Assembly (NCBI GenBank): GCA_000231825.2
Contig: JH720377.1
Location: 124,001-188,000, forward strand
DNA: 64,000 nucleotides
Origin: Tetrahymena elliotti 4EA
Lineage: Eukaryota > Ciliophora > Oligohymenophorea > Hymenostomatida > Tetrahymenidae
Direction of reading: 5' to 3'
The notes below the pieces were generated by a model. That model searched no databases. It was not told the DNA's origin and was given only the letters and a program-made list of their open reading frames with translations. A program made the position numbers and the translations under genes. Position 1 is the stretch's first letter, and every line of letters begins with the position of its first letter. Shown piece after piece: positions 9,323 through 21,581 of this stretch.

Positions 9323-11196
9323 TCATTCTCTAAACTCTTATAGTATATGTTTATCAGTGGCTCGTTGCATCTATCTATTAATAGGATTTCTACTCATTTC
9401 TCTTAACTAATTCTATATCCTCTAATTTGTTGCATCATCTGGAGTTTAGATACCCTCATAGTTTCCCAATTATCTCATCCTCCAAGACCTATTAGCTATG
9501 TCATGATAATCCCTTTATCTTTCTATTTCTCTATCTATCTTCTAATCATGATCTATAATCTATTTATTCAAGTTAAATATCTCATCATCTTTAACATAGA
9601 TATCATCATAGTCTTATACTAAATCATCTTATTGTTCAATTCCTCTATATCTTTATATTGTTTCACTATCTTCTAAGTCATTAATACGATACTTACCACC
9701 CATCAAAGCTTTTTAAAACTATAATTAGTTATCTATTTGTCTCTATTATAAGATATTCTAGTCTAGAGGATTTTCTCTCGATTAAGCTTAAAGTCTCTGT
9801 TAAATATTACCATTAACTATTCTTTCATTCAATGAAAGTTAGTTCATTGCTCCACCTGTAGGAAAAGAACGATTATTCTTCATAGGATATTCATCTAACT
9901 ATGAATCATCTAAGTAGGAATCTTACTGTTCGCCAAGTTATAACAATTCCTTCCTTATCTTAGTAAGTATCTTATTATAACTACTTAATTACTCTTTACT
10001 CTCTTTTAATATCTTCTCAGCCTGAACACTGTCTTCATCAAAGAACAATTATAAGAATTTCTCTTAGATTCTCTACCTAAAGTAATCAAGATTAGATCCT
10101 TCGAATAAGAACTATCTTAGCTATAATTAACTGTATCTAAAGTGCTACTATTATTATATGTCATCAGCAACTTTATCTCTCTGTCTAAATCTGAATCTTG
10201 ATCATCTAGTCTTGCATCACATTCCTCTAGCTCGCGTTTGAGCTCTTCTAGTTTATTTAACTTAGCTAATTGTTCTTGTTCTATCTAATTTTATTTAGTT
10301 TAACTTTACTTTGTTTGATCTTGTTTAGATAGTTCTTGTTTAGTTTAACTTTACTTTGTTTGATCTTGTTTAGATAGTTCTTGTTTAGTTTAACTTTACT
10401 TTGTTTGATCTTGTTTAGTTAGATCTTATTTAACTTCCTTCTTATCTTATTCAAAACCTTCATAGTTTTCTTCATCTCCTTATTATTCAAAACCTTCCAC
10501 TTGATCATAGTAATAAGGCTCCTATTCATATTAGGGTGAAGAGAATGAATTTCTTTTTGATAGATCCCTCAATAGATTCTTTGATGTATTTCTCTATTAA
10601 TTATAATACTGTATCACTGTACCCTCTTTCCTATTACAGATATTTAAAAACATGAATATCAACAATAATACCACAATACAAACTTTCTCAGACCTTCTCA
10701 CATTGAATACTATAGGATAGATGATCAGTGATACACAAAGAGTTAGTATAGCATAATACATGTCTGATAGAGAGAATATTATTAAAGAGATGATGATGAA
10801 TGCCATAAAAAAGAAGAACTTCTATTATTTCTACTTCTTATGATGTTCAATATCTTCTCCTGTGATCTATTCTCCGAAAATTACATTATTCATTATGCTA
10901 TCCCTATCAACACCTCCTCCTTTCATTTAACCATTATTCTTGAGATTACTCTTGATACTCTGAATGTCATCATTGAGCGAATCCAGTGCTTCTACTATGT
11001 CTATATTGGTATCGTTGATTTCCTTGCACATCTTCTTTATCTCTTTAGTATCTTTATCCACTATTTCATTGAGCCTGTAGTTGTTGTAAGCTATTAATAA
11101 TAGAAAGCCTGTAAAAGCTAAACTAAAAGCATTCTATACCCATCTAGCCAGTTAGGTAGCCTGTTAATACTCTATTGGATATTATCTCCTATTCAT
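9323..11196 (-). CDS. large membrane / Gln-rich coiled-coil protein with an apparent -1 frame switch
   Basis: From ATG 11196 one frame runs 438 codons to a TGA at 9880-9882. It has a membrane span (AFSLAFTGFLLLIAYNN), a charged helical stretch, then three closely spaced hydrophobic segments (IIISLIIFSLS, YYAILTLCVSLIIYPIVF, VCIVVLLLIFMFLNI). Next come a Gln/Lys/Thr repeat and an acidic coiled coil. Around 10100-10130 its coding look ends, while the -1 frame, open from near 10230, takes over with clearly coding sequence (LFEGSNLDYFRQRIQEKF and beyond) to TGA 9323-9325, ~190 further codons. So the full product may be ~620 residues made by frameshifting, or the gene is broken by an indel. No family recognised; a membrane-anchored scaffold is plausible. 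Confidence 0.6.
10296..10418. repeat. 45-bp tandem repeat, about 2.7 copies, in coding sequence
   Basis: Copies start at 10296, 10341 and 10386 and are almost identical. On the reverse strand each encodes a 15-residue Gln/Lys/Thr unit containing KQDQTKQSQTKQELS. The near identity shows recent expansion, and the length keeps the frame. Confidence 0.9.
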
Positions 11197-11560
11197 AAGC
11201 ACTTCTCTATCTTTTATTTTTATATATAAAGAATTTCTAAAAGCAGCATATGAGTAGACTGATTCAATATCACTGATGTGTTTCTGATCGATTACAAATT
11301 TTTGTGAAATTGGTCTGAGAGGGTGAAAAAGTTGTCGAGAAAATATTGAGGGTAATTTAGGATTTGGGATTTTGAGCCAGAACTCGTATTTCTACATATA
11401 TAATAATTATCTATTTTAATTGATATAACTCCTTTTTTACATACAAATAAACAAAGAAGAAATTTAAGGATTAAGTTATTAGACTCTTAATCACCTAACC
11501 AACATTTCATACTTTTATTTATTAGACTTAAAATTCAATCTAAAAATAGGCTAATTTAAT
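11197..11560. other. junction between the island and flanking host-like DNA
   Basis: No gene seen. Up to about 11390 the sequence is moderately G+C rich (GAGAGGGTGAAAAAG, GAGGGTAATTTAGG), then it becomes typical A+T-rich spacer. The right border of the element should lie here, but I see no target duplication or terminal repeat because the left end is outside the window. Confidence 0.4.
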
Positions 11561-11998
11561 TCATATTAAGTAAAAATTAAAGATTACATTTTAAAAAAAT
11601 TGATCTTTCAAGTCTATTTTGTCAGTTTTTTTAATAGCCTAAATGAGTTTTTATTTCCTTTCTTCAAATTACTTTTAACTTTCAAACCCAGATAGTTTTA
11701 GATAACATTCATTTTAAGCTTCTTAAATTCTCATGATATCTAAGTTTTAAAGATGTATTAAAGAACTTCCTCTTTTTATTTTGTTAGGACTATTTACAAA
11801 GTTTGACTTTTTAATTACATTAGCATTATTGTTTGTCTCATCTTCCTTGAAATTAGTTTATTCTACTACATTCTTTAAGAACTATTTTGTCTCTATATTT
11901 ATAGAAGTGTCTGCATCTATGTCATTATTTACTTAATTTTAATTCATATGATTTAGCTAGATAGAGAGCCTAGCAAATCTACTGCGTTGAATCTTCAT
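11561..11998 (-). CDS. 145-residue hypothetical protein, first host-like gene next to the island
   Basis: 146-codon frame from ATG 11998 (MKIQRSRFARLSIQLNHMNQ) to TGA 11561-11563. It is Asn/Gln/Lys rich and charged, with a helical C-terminal half (GFESQKQFEERKQKLIQAIK) and no membrane span. Codon use is typical of the host genes to the right (ATT, AAT, GAA), not of the island. No family recognised. It may lack or include introns; the C-terminal residues after KDQFFQNVIF look like spacer and could be read-through of an unspliced end. Confidence 0.5.
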
Positions 11999-13308
11999 AT
12001 TATGGAATTTATTATTGAAGAATGAAGATTAAAAGTGTTTGAATAAAGAATAATCTTTTAGGATAAGTTAATTAATTACCAATTTAAAAAAATCAGATTT
12101 TTAATAATTGATTATTTTTGATATTGATGCATACATAATTAAATTTATGATAATCTGATATTCTTATAAAATTTTAAATAGTTGAAAAATCTGAAATTAA
12201 ATTATAAATGTAATAACAAACGGCATTACACTTCATACATAAAAAAATTATAAATGATCAAATTATTTCTAATATTTTCTAGAGAAAGTTTATGAGAAAT
12301 TAATCTGAAATTAATTCAGCAAATTAATTAAAGTATTATTTTCTTTATTTAATCTAAATTATTTTAATATAATAAAAATCTCCTTTTATATTTTAAAGAG
12401 GATAGTTTGAAAGGATATTTAGAGACTATTTATTAACTAATTCACATAAATATGAAAATATGTTTGGTAGCTTGCTAATTCTTTAATAGAGAAAATAGAA
12501 AATGAAACAAATGATAATTCATTCATCTCAAATAATAGTAACAAATCAGAATATTTAATCTAAATGACTAAAACAAACATATTATTTAACACAGAAATTA
12601 TTTTTGCTGAAAGTGCTTTTATTTGATTAATATAAATTTTTAATATATGGATAACTAAAATGAACTCAATCCCTAAATTTTTAATTGTTTTAATTGGTTA
12701 AGTCTTAAAAGAATTTGATTGCATTTTAAAGATGTAAGTTTAAATTTATTATTTTTGTTCATTTATTCTTAAAGAAAAATTATTCAATTTGAGCATGCTA
12801 AGATATTGAACTAAATATTGGGTCTTTATTTGTTAAATAGCATCATAGAATATTTTTATTTTGATCAAAATTATTATCTATCTTCATATGAAATTTCCTA
12901 TTATAAAAAACTTCAATTTTTTTTAAAAAAACATGGTTAAAAATTTACTTAGTAAATTCATAAGAAATTTCATTAGCTACTTTAAGATATTTCTTTATTG
13001 TTTTTGCAGAATAAAAAGTAATATTTTAAAGAGTTAAGTGAGAGATGCACTGATGGGAAACTATTTTTAATAAAATTATGTGATAGAAAAAAATAATAAA
13101 TTTTTGAGGAGAATTATGTTCACAAAATTTATACTGATTTAAAAATTTAATTTCCATAGATTAAAATCAAAATTATAAAGTGAATTAATCCAATAAAATT
13201 TTGTTTTGATCTCTTATTTACAAATTATTTGATGAATTAACTCTACTTTTGATATTATTTTTTAAAAACAATCTGAAAGTAAATAAGCATTATTACATAT
13301 TAAATAAA
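11999..13308. other. A+T-rich spacer, nothing recognised
   Basis: Very A+T rich, with many TGA stops in all frames. It should hold the divergent promoters of the genes at 11998 and 13309. No RNA gene, repeat or conserved motif seen. Confidence 0.5.
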
Positions 13309-16000
13309 ATGGAAGAAAATAAAACATAAAATCATAGCTCTGAAGTAGCTTCATCAGCTATTGATATTCAATCACAAGATTCTCAAAATGCATTTACAAA
13401 AGCTAGAAATGCTTTAGATAAGCTGTAGAATACTCTATTGATGCAAGATAAGATATCCTAAAAAGAATTATTAGTTCATTCTAATATTAGTTAAGAGAGT
13501 ATTGTTAAAATGATGTAGGATAAAAAGATTATACAATAAAGAAATAAGATTATGTAATACAAATTGGACGAGTTAGAAAAATCTAATTTAATAGACTTTG
13601 AAGATAAAGATACTTGTGATGTAATATTATTTCCACATTTAAGTTTATTTTACAAGTTAAACCATAAAAATTATTAATTATAAAGTTGGTTATCTTCTTA
13701 CTTTAAAAGCAAATTAAGAGTTAATAAGAGGTCATGTTTCTTGGAAAATTCATTAGAAATTTGAGTGTCTTTAAAGAGAATCAAGAGATGTTAAAAAATA
13801 AATCTACATCAAACAAAATTATTCAAAATCTAAGGTGTGTTTTCATAAAAAAGCACTAGCCTTTGTTTAAATACGGTAGACAATTTATTTCAGTTTTTTT
13901 AATATCTTGTAAAAAGATAGTGATAGATTAACTAAATTTCTCTATTTTAATCTAACAGGTGAAAGAGGATATGAATATTTTATCCAATTAAAAGGTAATT
14001 TTAAAATAATTCAAACAAACATCTATTTTTACCACTATTTTTTTTATATGAAAGGAAAATCTTACTGTTTAATTCCTTATCAAAGTACTGTCCCTTTAGA
14101 ACTGATAAGATAGTAAACTAAATTAAAGAGGTAATTTATTGGATATTTTCTTTTATCTAATTTATGTTTGTATTAAAAGAGTGCTTCCTCAAGTGACTGA
14201 AGACCAATCAGATGAAGAATATTTATTTGAAAGCTATCCTAGATATTAATGTGTCAAAATCTATAAACCTGGAGAGGCATTTGGTGAAATTGCTTTACTG
14301 ACCTCAGAAAATAAAAGGTAAATAAAAATATAAAATTAGTCTCAAAATATTAAAATAATATTTACTATATTGATAGAATGGCAAGTATTGTTTGCAAAGA
14401 AGATTCATGGTTTATTTCTTTAGATAAAGAGGGATTTAATGAAATTTAAGGTTCTTATTAGTAACATCTCCTTAATGAGAAAGTTTATTTTATGAAAAAA
14501 TTTGAAATATTTAAGCCTGTAGCAGTTAATAAAATTCTCTCTTTTCTCCATGAATTCCAAGAAAAAATTTATACAGCTGGTAAAAAAATATATAGCTAAG
14601 GGGAGAGAGGAGAAAAGATTTTCTTTTTGATGGAAGGAGAAGTAGAGCTTGTAAGAGAAATGGTTTAAGTAGGAACCTCTAGGTTAGATTAGTAAAGATA
14701 TCAGTAATACTTTAAAAATACGAAACTTACAAATATTCAAAAATAAATAGTCTTGCTTGGAGCTGATAACTACTTTGGTGATGAAGATTTAGTTACACCA
14801 GATAGAATATACTCATTTACATCAATGTGCAAATCCTAAAAGTGTAAGATATTAGAAGTCGAAATGAAAGTTCTATCTTAATTTTTAAAAGTCTATGACA
14901 TGGCTACTCTATTCAAAAAGACAGCATAAAACAAACATAATTGCTACAAACAAATATTACAAGAAGACATAATCATAGACAAAAATAAAATTTTAGATGT
15001 TCCAGCATAAAACTAAAAAAATAATATTAACGATACAAGCATTAATAATAATGAAAATAGTAATTCTGAAAATTTGGCTGACAATTTTGGTGATGAATAC
15101 TAATTTGCAATTAGTTAATAAACCAAACAAAAATTACATTTTAAAAAATCACATAAAGATTCTCCCTCTCATAAAAAGTCAAACTAAGAAGCATAGGAGG
15201 ATGCTTTTAAAGAATCTAAAAAAAATGTTATCCCTAAATTTTACAATGTTTATACACATGAAGGAAACTAGAATATCAGATAGAAAAATTACTTAAGCAT
15301 TAGTAATGCTTATTAAAGTACAGCCAAATTTACACTTGACGATGTACCGATGACAACAAAAATGAATTAAGATGAAACTGATCAAAAGAGAATATAGTTC
15401 AGATTAAGTAAAAGTATATGCAAGTCATAAGATTATAAGTAATATGCTAATTTCCATAGACAAAATAGCAGTCTACTTTAAAAAAGTGTACAAGCATATA
15501 AACTTGGGGCTTCAAACTCTAGTTTTGATGGATTTCCAAAGATTAACAACACAAATTCATCTTATCTTTCATAAACACCTTAACACAAACCTGAATCTAA
15601 AACAAACTAAATACCAATCATAAATCTTAATTCCTATGACTCAATAAAGGTAAAAGAGTAATTTCAGGAAAGATAAAGAAATATGCACTTTTCACTTTAA
15701 TTGAAATAGTCTATCTTTAGAGATAGTATGAATTAGTCCTTATTGACTCCTTAAAGTTTAATTTAAAATTATGAAACTCCTTTGAATCGTCTTAAGCATT
15801 CCGAATCTTCAAAAAATATAGTTTCATCACAAAATATAACACCAAGTCCAAGATAAAATTCTTTGAGCGTTAGCTTCTCATAATAATAATAATAACTACA
15901 ACTACACAAACCTAATAAGCACTCAAAACATGCAACTGAGTATTAAGAGAATCTTTTAGTAAGATCAAGAATGAATACATTTCAATCATAAAACTAATGA
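13309..16000 (+). CDS. cyclic nucleotide-binding domain protein (two CNBDs), multi-exon
   Basis: Exon 1 (13309-13620) encodes a Gln/Lys-rich helical lead. After about five short introns the frame continues to TGA 15998-16000. A first CNBD reads through GERGYEYFIQLKG and has a phosphate-binding cassette GEAFGEIALL...KRMAS, with the conserved Glu and Arg. A second follows (YSQGERGEKIFFLMEGEVEL) with cassette YFGDEDLV...RIYSFTS, less canonical. The C-terminal ~370 residues are Ser/Asn/Gln-rich and disordered. No kinase domain or channel span is present, so it is not a PKA catalytic chain or a CNG channel. It could be a regulatory-subunit-like or cilia-associated cAMP/cGMP sensor, a family expanded in ciliates. 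Boundaries of exons 2-5 are by eye. Confidence 0.75.
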
Positions 16001-16866
16001 AATACTATGCAATTTCTAGCAAATTTTTTAAATAAAATTCTTGTTAAAAAAATTTAGATTTCTTCATCAATAGCAAATGAAATTTCTGACAAACCATTTT
16101 TTTTAATTTCAAAAGTGAGATTAAATTTAATAGTAAATTTTTAAAATTAAATTAAAATAATTATTAAAAAACATAACTAATCTTTTATTTATAATATATT
16201 ATATTACATTAACTTTGATTAATAAAAGAAATAAATAAACTACAATTTTGTATTATTTTTAAATGTTTTAATCAAAAAAGTATTCTAATTTTCGATAAAT
16301 TATTTTAAATATAAGTTTAGGAAATTAAATACTTTTTGTTATGTTTGAGAATATGTAATTTGTATTTACAGTTTAGGAGAGTTAGTTATTCGTTCGTTCA
16401 TTCCTGGATTAAATCAAGCTCAATTAAATTGAGCGAATTATAGTAAAAGAGTGGATATTATTAGTCTTTTAATTAACTATTTTAGTTAAGCGCTCCCTAA
16501 TATTTTTCAGTTGGAAGGCTAATTAATTTCTTAGTAAATAAATCAATCAATATCTATCTACTTTTAGAACTTTTTCTAAATGTTTACCTTTTGTTTATTA
16601 ATTCGTATTATAAATAATCATCAAATTTAATAAAGTTTTTTTATTATTCTTATTAGTTTGTTTTGATAAGAAAAAAAAATTAATTAATTAATTTATTAAT
16701 TACCGAATACCAAATTTAGTGATAGCACTATATTAAATATTGGATTTAGTGGTTAAAAAAAAGTAGGTAGCATACATACTATTAGCTAAGCCAAAAATTT
16801 AAGACTAGTGGACAGAATCAAGTTATTGTTATTTAGACAAAGAATTCAGTTGATTAGATAAAAAAG
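16001..16866. other. intergenic spacer, nothing recognised
   Basis: Holds the 3' end of the CNBD gene and the promoter of the kinase gene. A small palindromic patch, CTCAATTAAATTGAG, sits at about 16420-16434. No RNA gene seen. Confidence 0.5.
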
Positions 16867-19800
16867 ATGGAAAACAGCATTAGAATATAGACTGATGTTG
16901 ATTTTCATGTAGTTTAATCCACTAAAAGTAATTAATCTACATAAAATAAAAATATGCTTACAACATAATTTAGGAGATTTATGGCTGTGCCAACTAGTAA
17001 CGGAAACCAAACTCCTCTAGGAAGAAATATTTCTCCTAATGAAACATTAAAATAAGCAATTGCAAAATCTACTTAGCAAGATTTTACATAAATATTTAGT
17101 GTATATACACCATCAACAGCTACATCTAAAAAAAGAAAAAAAATTAATATAAACTAACCTATTTCACGTCCTTAGCGAATTAATACAGATATTTATGAAG
17201 ATTATGCAAACCATTAAATATTACCTACAGAGATAAATGTTAATGATTCAACTAGAGTAGGCTCTTCTTGTGGAAGATTTTTGATGCCCCAATCAGCCAC
17301 TAATCAAGTAAATTTATACAAATTTAACTATACTTAATACTTATAAACAGCCTAAATGACAAAAAGACAATAATTAAATTTTAGCTTACATCTCTTAAAA
17401 TGAAGTAAAATTAATGATTAATTTTTATTTCAAAATATTAGATAAGAAATAAATCAGTAGGAAAAGATAGCGTAAGATCTAGAGTGAAAAATATTGTAAC
17501 AAAAATATATTGTGGAAATACAAATTAGCTAAACTAAATGAGTCATTATTATGACAGCAATTTAACGAATATGATAAAACCTAAAAGAAATAAATCTTCA
17601 TAAGGACATAATCCCTCATACAGAGGAGAGTCAAGTGCATCAAAAATTCAAAGTGATAAATATAGAAATGAATTTACACCAAGCACCTCACCCTAAAATA
17701 GACCAATTAGTGTTTGTAAATTTGATAAAAGCTTTACCTTATAATATTTAAAGGTGGTATATACTCTTTATTCTGATCAAATTTTCTTATAAAAAGTTTA
17801 AGGAAGGCAAAGTAAATTGAATCAAATTAATGATAGTGCAAAAAGAAGAAGTGTAATGTCAATAGATAATGAAAATAGTTTATTCTAAGTTAGTAAAAAT
17901 TCAGATCTCAACTTAAGCAATAACCAGTTTTTCTAAAGCACAAAGAATGGATCAAATAATAATTTCTCAATTCAATTTAGAAATAGATAAGTAATTAACT
18001 TTGTTTTATTTTTCTGATATTTCTGTGAGCTAATGTAATCTAAAAAACTAATTTTGCAAATTAATCTATTTAGATATAACTTACATATGTATTTTAACAT
18101 GATTTTGATCAAAGTTCTTATTCAAAATAAGAAAATAATTTTTATTTCTTTTATAGTAAACAGCTTTGTAGAGCTAAAGCTAATGTATGAATACTGAAGA
18201 AGATTAAAAGTTAAACTAGAATGCATATTCTTAAAAATAAAATGGATTAGTTAATAGACCTTAAGGTGGAAAAACTCCAATAACATCTAATATTCAAACT
18301 AAGCAATACATTGATATTCTTATTGCCTAATAAAATTAAGGAAAAAGGAGATCTCAAACTTAAGAATCTGAGCATAGTAAATAAGTAACTTACAACTTTT
18401 TAGATTATACCAAAAAGAATGAATAAAATAAAGAAAATAATTATGTTAGTGCTTCTATTAATTAAAGCAAAGCTTAAAGCAGGATAGATAGATATAAAGA
18501 GGCTAATAAAAATTTATAGACTAGTGTACTATATTAAAGAAAAAGAATATTTACAGAATTTGCAGATGACTTTGAGCCTCAGAAAGAGTGGATGCCTTCA
18601 ATGTAGTCTGACATTAGAAATAAGAATTAAATATAAATTAATTTTAACTAATAAGAAACTTCGACTGCAACATCTGCCAATAAAAGCTATAACTAATCTC
18701 ATAATTAAAGTACGAATATATCAAACCAACACATATAGAACCATGATACTCAACAGTCAGAAAAGAGCAGCCAATAATAATAATAATAAATATAAAATTA
18801 ACATCACTAAAGGATAGCCTAAATTGTCTCTCAGCAATAACTATAAGAAAAGTAGCAGGTAAAACAAGTAGTTCATCCTAAAATACTCTATGATATGACT
18901 GACGATGAATGGAATACCTTTGGAGACCGCTTTCCATCAAGTTTCTCTAAAATTAGATTATTGGGAAGGTATCAAATTATTTTATTTAGTACTTTCAATT
19001 GTTTTAATAAATAATTATTTTAACAGAGGTGGTTTTGCATTAGTATGGTTAGGTGAAAATAATAACACAAAAGAGCAATATGCAATCAAATAAGTATCAA
19101 CAAAAAATGTCCATTAGACTCATATTAAAGAAATATGGTTTGGAAGCTAATTTTTTGAGAATGGGTAACCTAAGCCATAATTTAAAGGCTGTAGAGGTAA
19201 GTTTACTAACATTTATTGTATAAATATTAATTATAAAACAAAAGGTATAAATAACATGATTAGATTAGCAGGATATGATCTTAAGCCAGTAGATACTTGG
19301 CTATTTTATGAGCTAAGCGGTGAATCATTAGGTACAAATTTGTATGATTTAAAGGGAGAAGGAAAGACTCCTGAAGGAGAGAGAATATATAAAGTAAATA
19401 AAGATTTTCATAAAAAAGTGTTAATTTTGTATTTAATCCCAATAGATTATTTATAAAGAGATGTACTTGCAAATGAGAAACAATTTAAATATTTTAAAAT
19501 AATTAATATATGAACTTTCTCATGCTCTACTTGTCATTTCTGATTAAAAAATTGTTCATTCAGACCTCAAAACTGAGAATATATTAATTAAAACTAAACC
19601 AGACACTAAAAATAAAAAGTTCCTTAAGTTAGATTAAGTTAAGCTTATTGATTATGGCTCTGCTTTTACATTTGGAAACTTAAAAAATTTTTCTATGGCT
19701 ACACCTGAATATATGGCACCAGAAATTTTAAATTATATTTTATATACAAACAATCTTAATTACAATAAACAGCTAGTTGATTACCTCAAAGACTACAATA

Positions 19801-20150
19801 TTCCCCATGTCATAGATATTTGGAGTTTGGGCTGTGTAGTTTTAGAGTTGATAAATGGCATCCCGTTATGGATGTCATTAAAAACAAAAATAAACTTTCA
19901 AGGACAAGAATTAATAAAATGTGGATTATTTGCAGTAAAAAATAGAGTTTTTGAGAGCATAATCTAAAAATAAATGGAAACTATTAGTAATCTAGACTTT
20001 ATATTAAATGAATAAAACTATTCTAATATTGCTGTAGATGACCAATTAAGAAGTTTACTTAAACGTATGCTAACTATAAACCCTTCATAAAGAATATCTC
20101 CTCGTGAAATAATAGAAATTCTACAACCTACTTTAAAAGGAACTATTTGA
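16867..20150 (+). CDS. Q/N-rich protein kinase (DYRK/CLK-like look) with long disordered N terminus
   Basis: Starts MENSIRIQTDVDFHVVQ. More than 500 residues of Ser/Asn/Gln-rich sequence precede the kinase domain. The domain begins with WNTFGDRFPSSFSKIRLLGR, split by an intron from the Gly-rich loop (RGGFALVWLG). The ATP lysine is in QYAIKQVS and the catalytic loop is VHSDLKTENILIK (Ser where most kinases have Arg). The metal site is LIDYGSAF (DYG instead of DFG). Activation segment and APE follow as MATPEYMAPEIL, then VIDIWSLGCVVLEL, ending at TGA 20148-20150. HxDLKxEN plus IDxGSA resembles DYRK/CLK/PRP4-type kinases. It should be active, since the catalytic Asp, Asn and metal Asp are present. 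The splice between the first exon (to ~17308) and the second is uncertain, and two genes are possible. Confidence 0.75.
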
Positions 20151-21581
20151 AATAAATTAAAAAGTAAAAGTTTGATAAAGCTTAATTAAGAATAATTTCT
20201 ACTCTTTCATCTTAATAAATAATAATTGTTTTCTTTTGTAAATATAAAAAAATATAATTTATTAGATTATCTTAATAATAAATATTATAAATAAAATTAC
20301 CAACAAAATATCTTCATAATTTAACATATATCTTTTGAGTAATTAATTCATTTTTATGTATTTTGTTAACACAATTTTTAAAAAAATATTGAAAAACTTA
20401 AATTAAAATTTATAGATTTATCGTAAGAGATGAACAAAATTTGTATAAATTAATTTAATAATCTCAAAAATAAACTAATTAATGAATATATAAAGAAGAT
20501 CCTCCGAAAAACTCTGATAAAATGAAATTACATTTTTATCAACATACTTAAAATGAGGTAAAGCATACATAACATTTACCTCTCTCTTTCCTTCATATTA
20601 TTTTTTTATATAATTTACAATTCAAAAACTAATTTATTAATATCTTTGAAATTAGAAAAGTAATTAAAGTTTTCTTAAATTACAGAAAAATAATTAAAAA
20701 AAATAAAACAAGAATATAAATAAAAGATGAAAACAATAATTAACCAAAATCAAATATTTCTTTCAAAAAATAATTAAAAAAAATTTTATTGAAGAAATAA
20801 AATTATTATCTTAAATATCAAATTAAAAATAATTTATTCGAAATTGTTTTATTTTAGGATATGATTTTTTAATGTTTTTAAGAAGAAAATCTTTCCAAAT
20901 TAATAAATATCATACAATTAATTTAATCTACTATGTAAAATTTGGTATACTATTTAGCCAATCAAATATCTCAGATGTTATTTTTATTTTTTTTATTGAG
21001 GAGATATTTATAATTTTTTTATCAATTAAAATTACTTACATTTTCGCCAAAATTTATTTTTAAATTATTCCAAATAAATTTAATATTTTAACCAAGATTT
21101 TAAAGTTTAAATCTTTTCTTTAAAACGATATAATTTAGAATTAAATATTATCTTTTTTAAAACATTTTTTGTGAAAATACCTATACAAACAAAACTTATA
21201 GTTGTGTTAAGCCTATTTGTGAAATGCTCTAAATATATTATTAAAAAAATCTTATTAAAGTTTGTATATTAAGAGTAAAAGAGGAACTCTCAAATTTACT
21301 ACATTTGTAAAAAAATTGCAAATCCTTTTTTAAATCTAGAAAACCCACCTTTCTGTTTAAATATTATTATTTACTTAAATTAAGTCACAAACAGATTTGG
21401 GGTAGAAACAAAGTTGGTTTTTGGAATAATAAATAAATTGTGAATTTAAGTAAAATGAAGTAAGTTTTTTAGAATGATATTTAAATTTGGCAAATCAATC
21501 AATAATAAAGTGTAAATTAATATATTTGATAAATTTAGTAAAATTAAAAAATTAAATTAATAAACATTAGTAATACTGAGT
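20151..21581. other. A+T-rich spacer, nothing recognised
   Basis: Extremely A+T rich. One short open stretch at 20872-21063 encodes a hydrophobic low-complexity peptide and is probably chance. No RNA gene or repeat seen. Confidence 0.5.

Larger units (their letters stand above)
1..11196. mobile_element. virus-like / large DNA transposon-like gene island (left end outside window)
   Basis: Seen: at least 13 closely packed reading frames (TAA/TAG = Gln, TGA stop) without visible introns, on both strands, with convergent stop codons only 5-7 bases apart (2106/2113 and 7765/7771) and two ATGA start/stop overlaps (6916-6919, 8653-8656). G+C is visibly higher than in the flanking spacers, and ATA, CTA and GTA codons are used far more than in the genes to the right. 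Products include an RNase D-like exonuclease, a RING protein and many membrane/coiled-coil orphans. Known: Tetrahymena Tlr elements are large germline-limited elements whose genes resemble those of viruses and transposons. Inference: this is part of such an element. I did not recognise an integrase, capsid protein, packaging ATPase or terminal repeat in the visible part, so the class is not proven. Confidence 0.6.

Noticed and set aside
10840..11097. Forward frame MMFNIFSCDLFSENY...
   Set aside because: Antisense of the N-terminal part of the membrane protein starting at 11196.
20872..21063. Forward frame of 63 codons, Phe/Ile rich
   Set aside because: Low-complexity translation of A/T spacer, short, no coding bias, no neighbour support.
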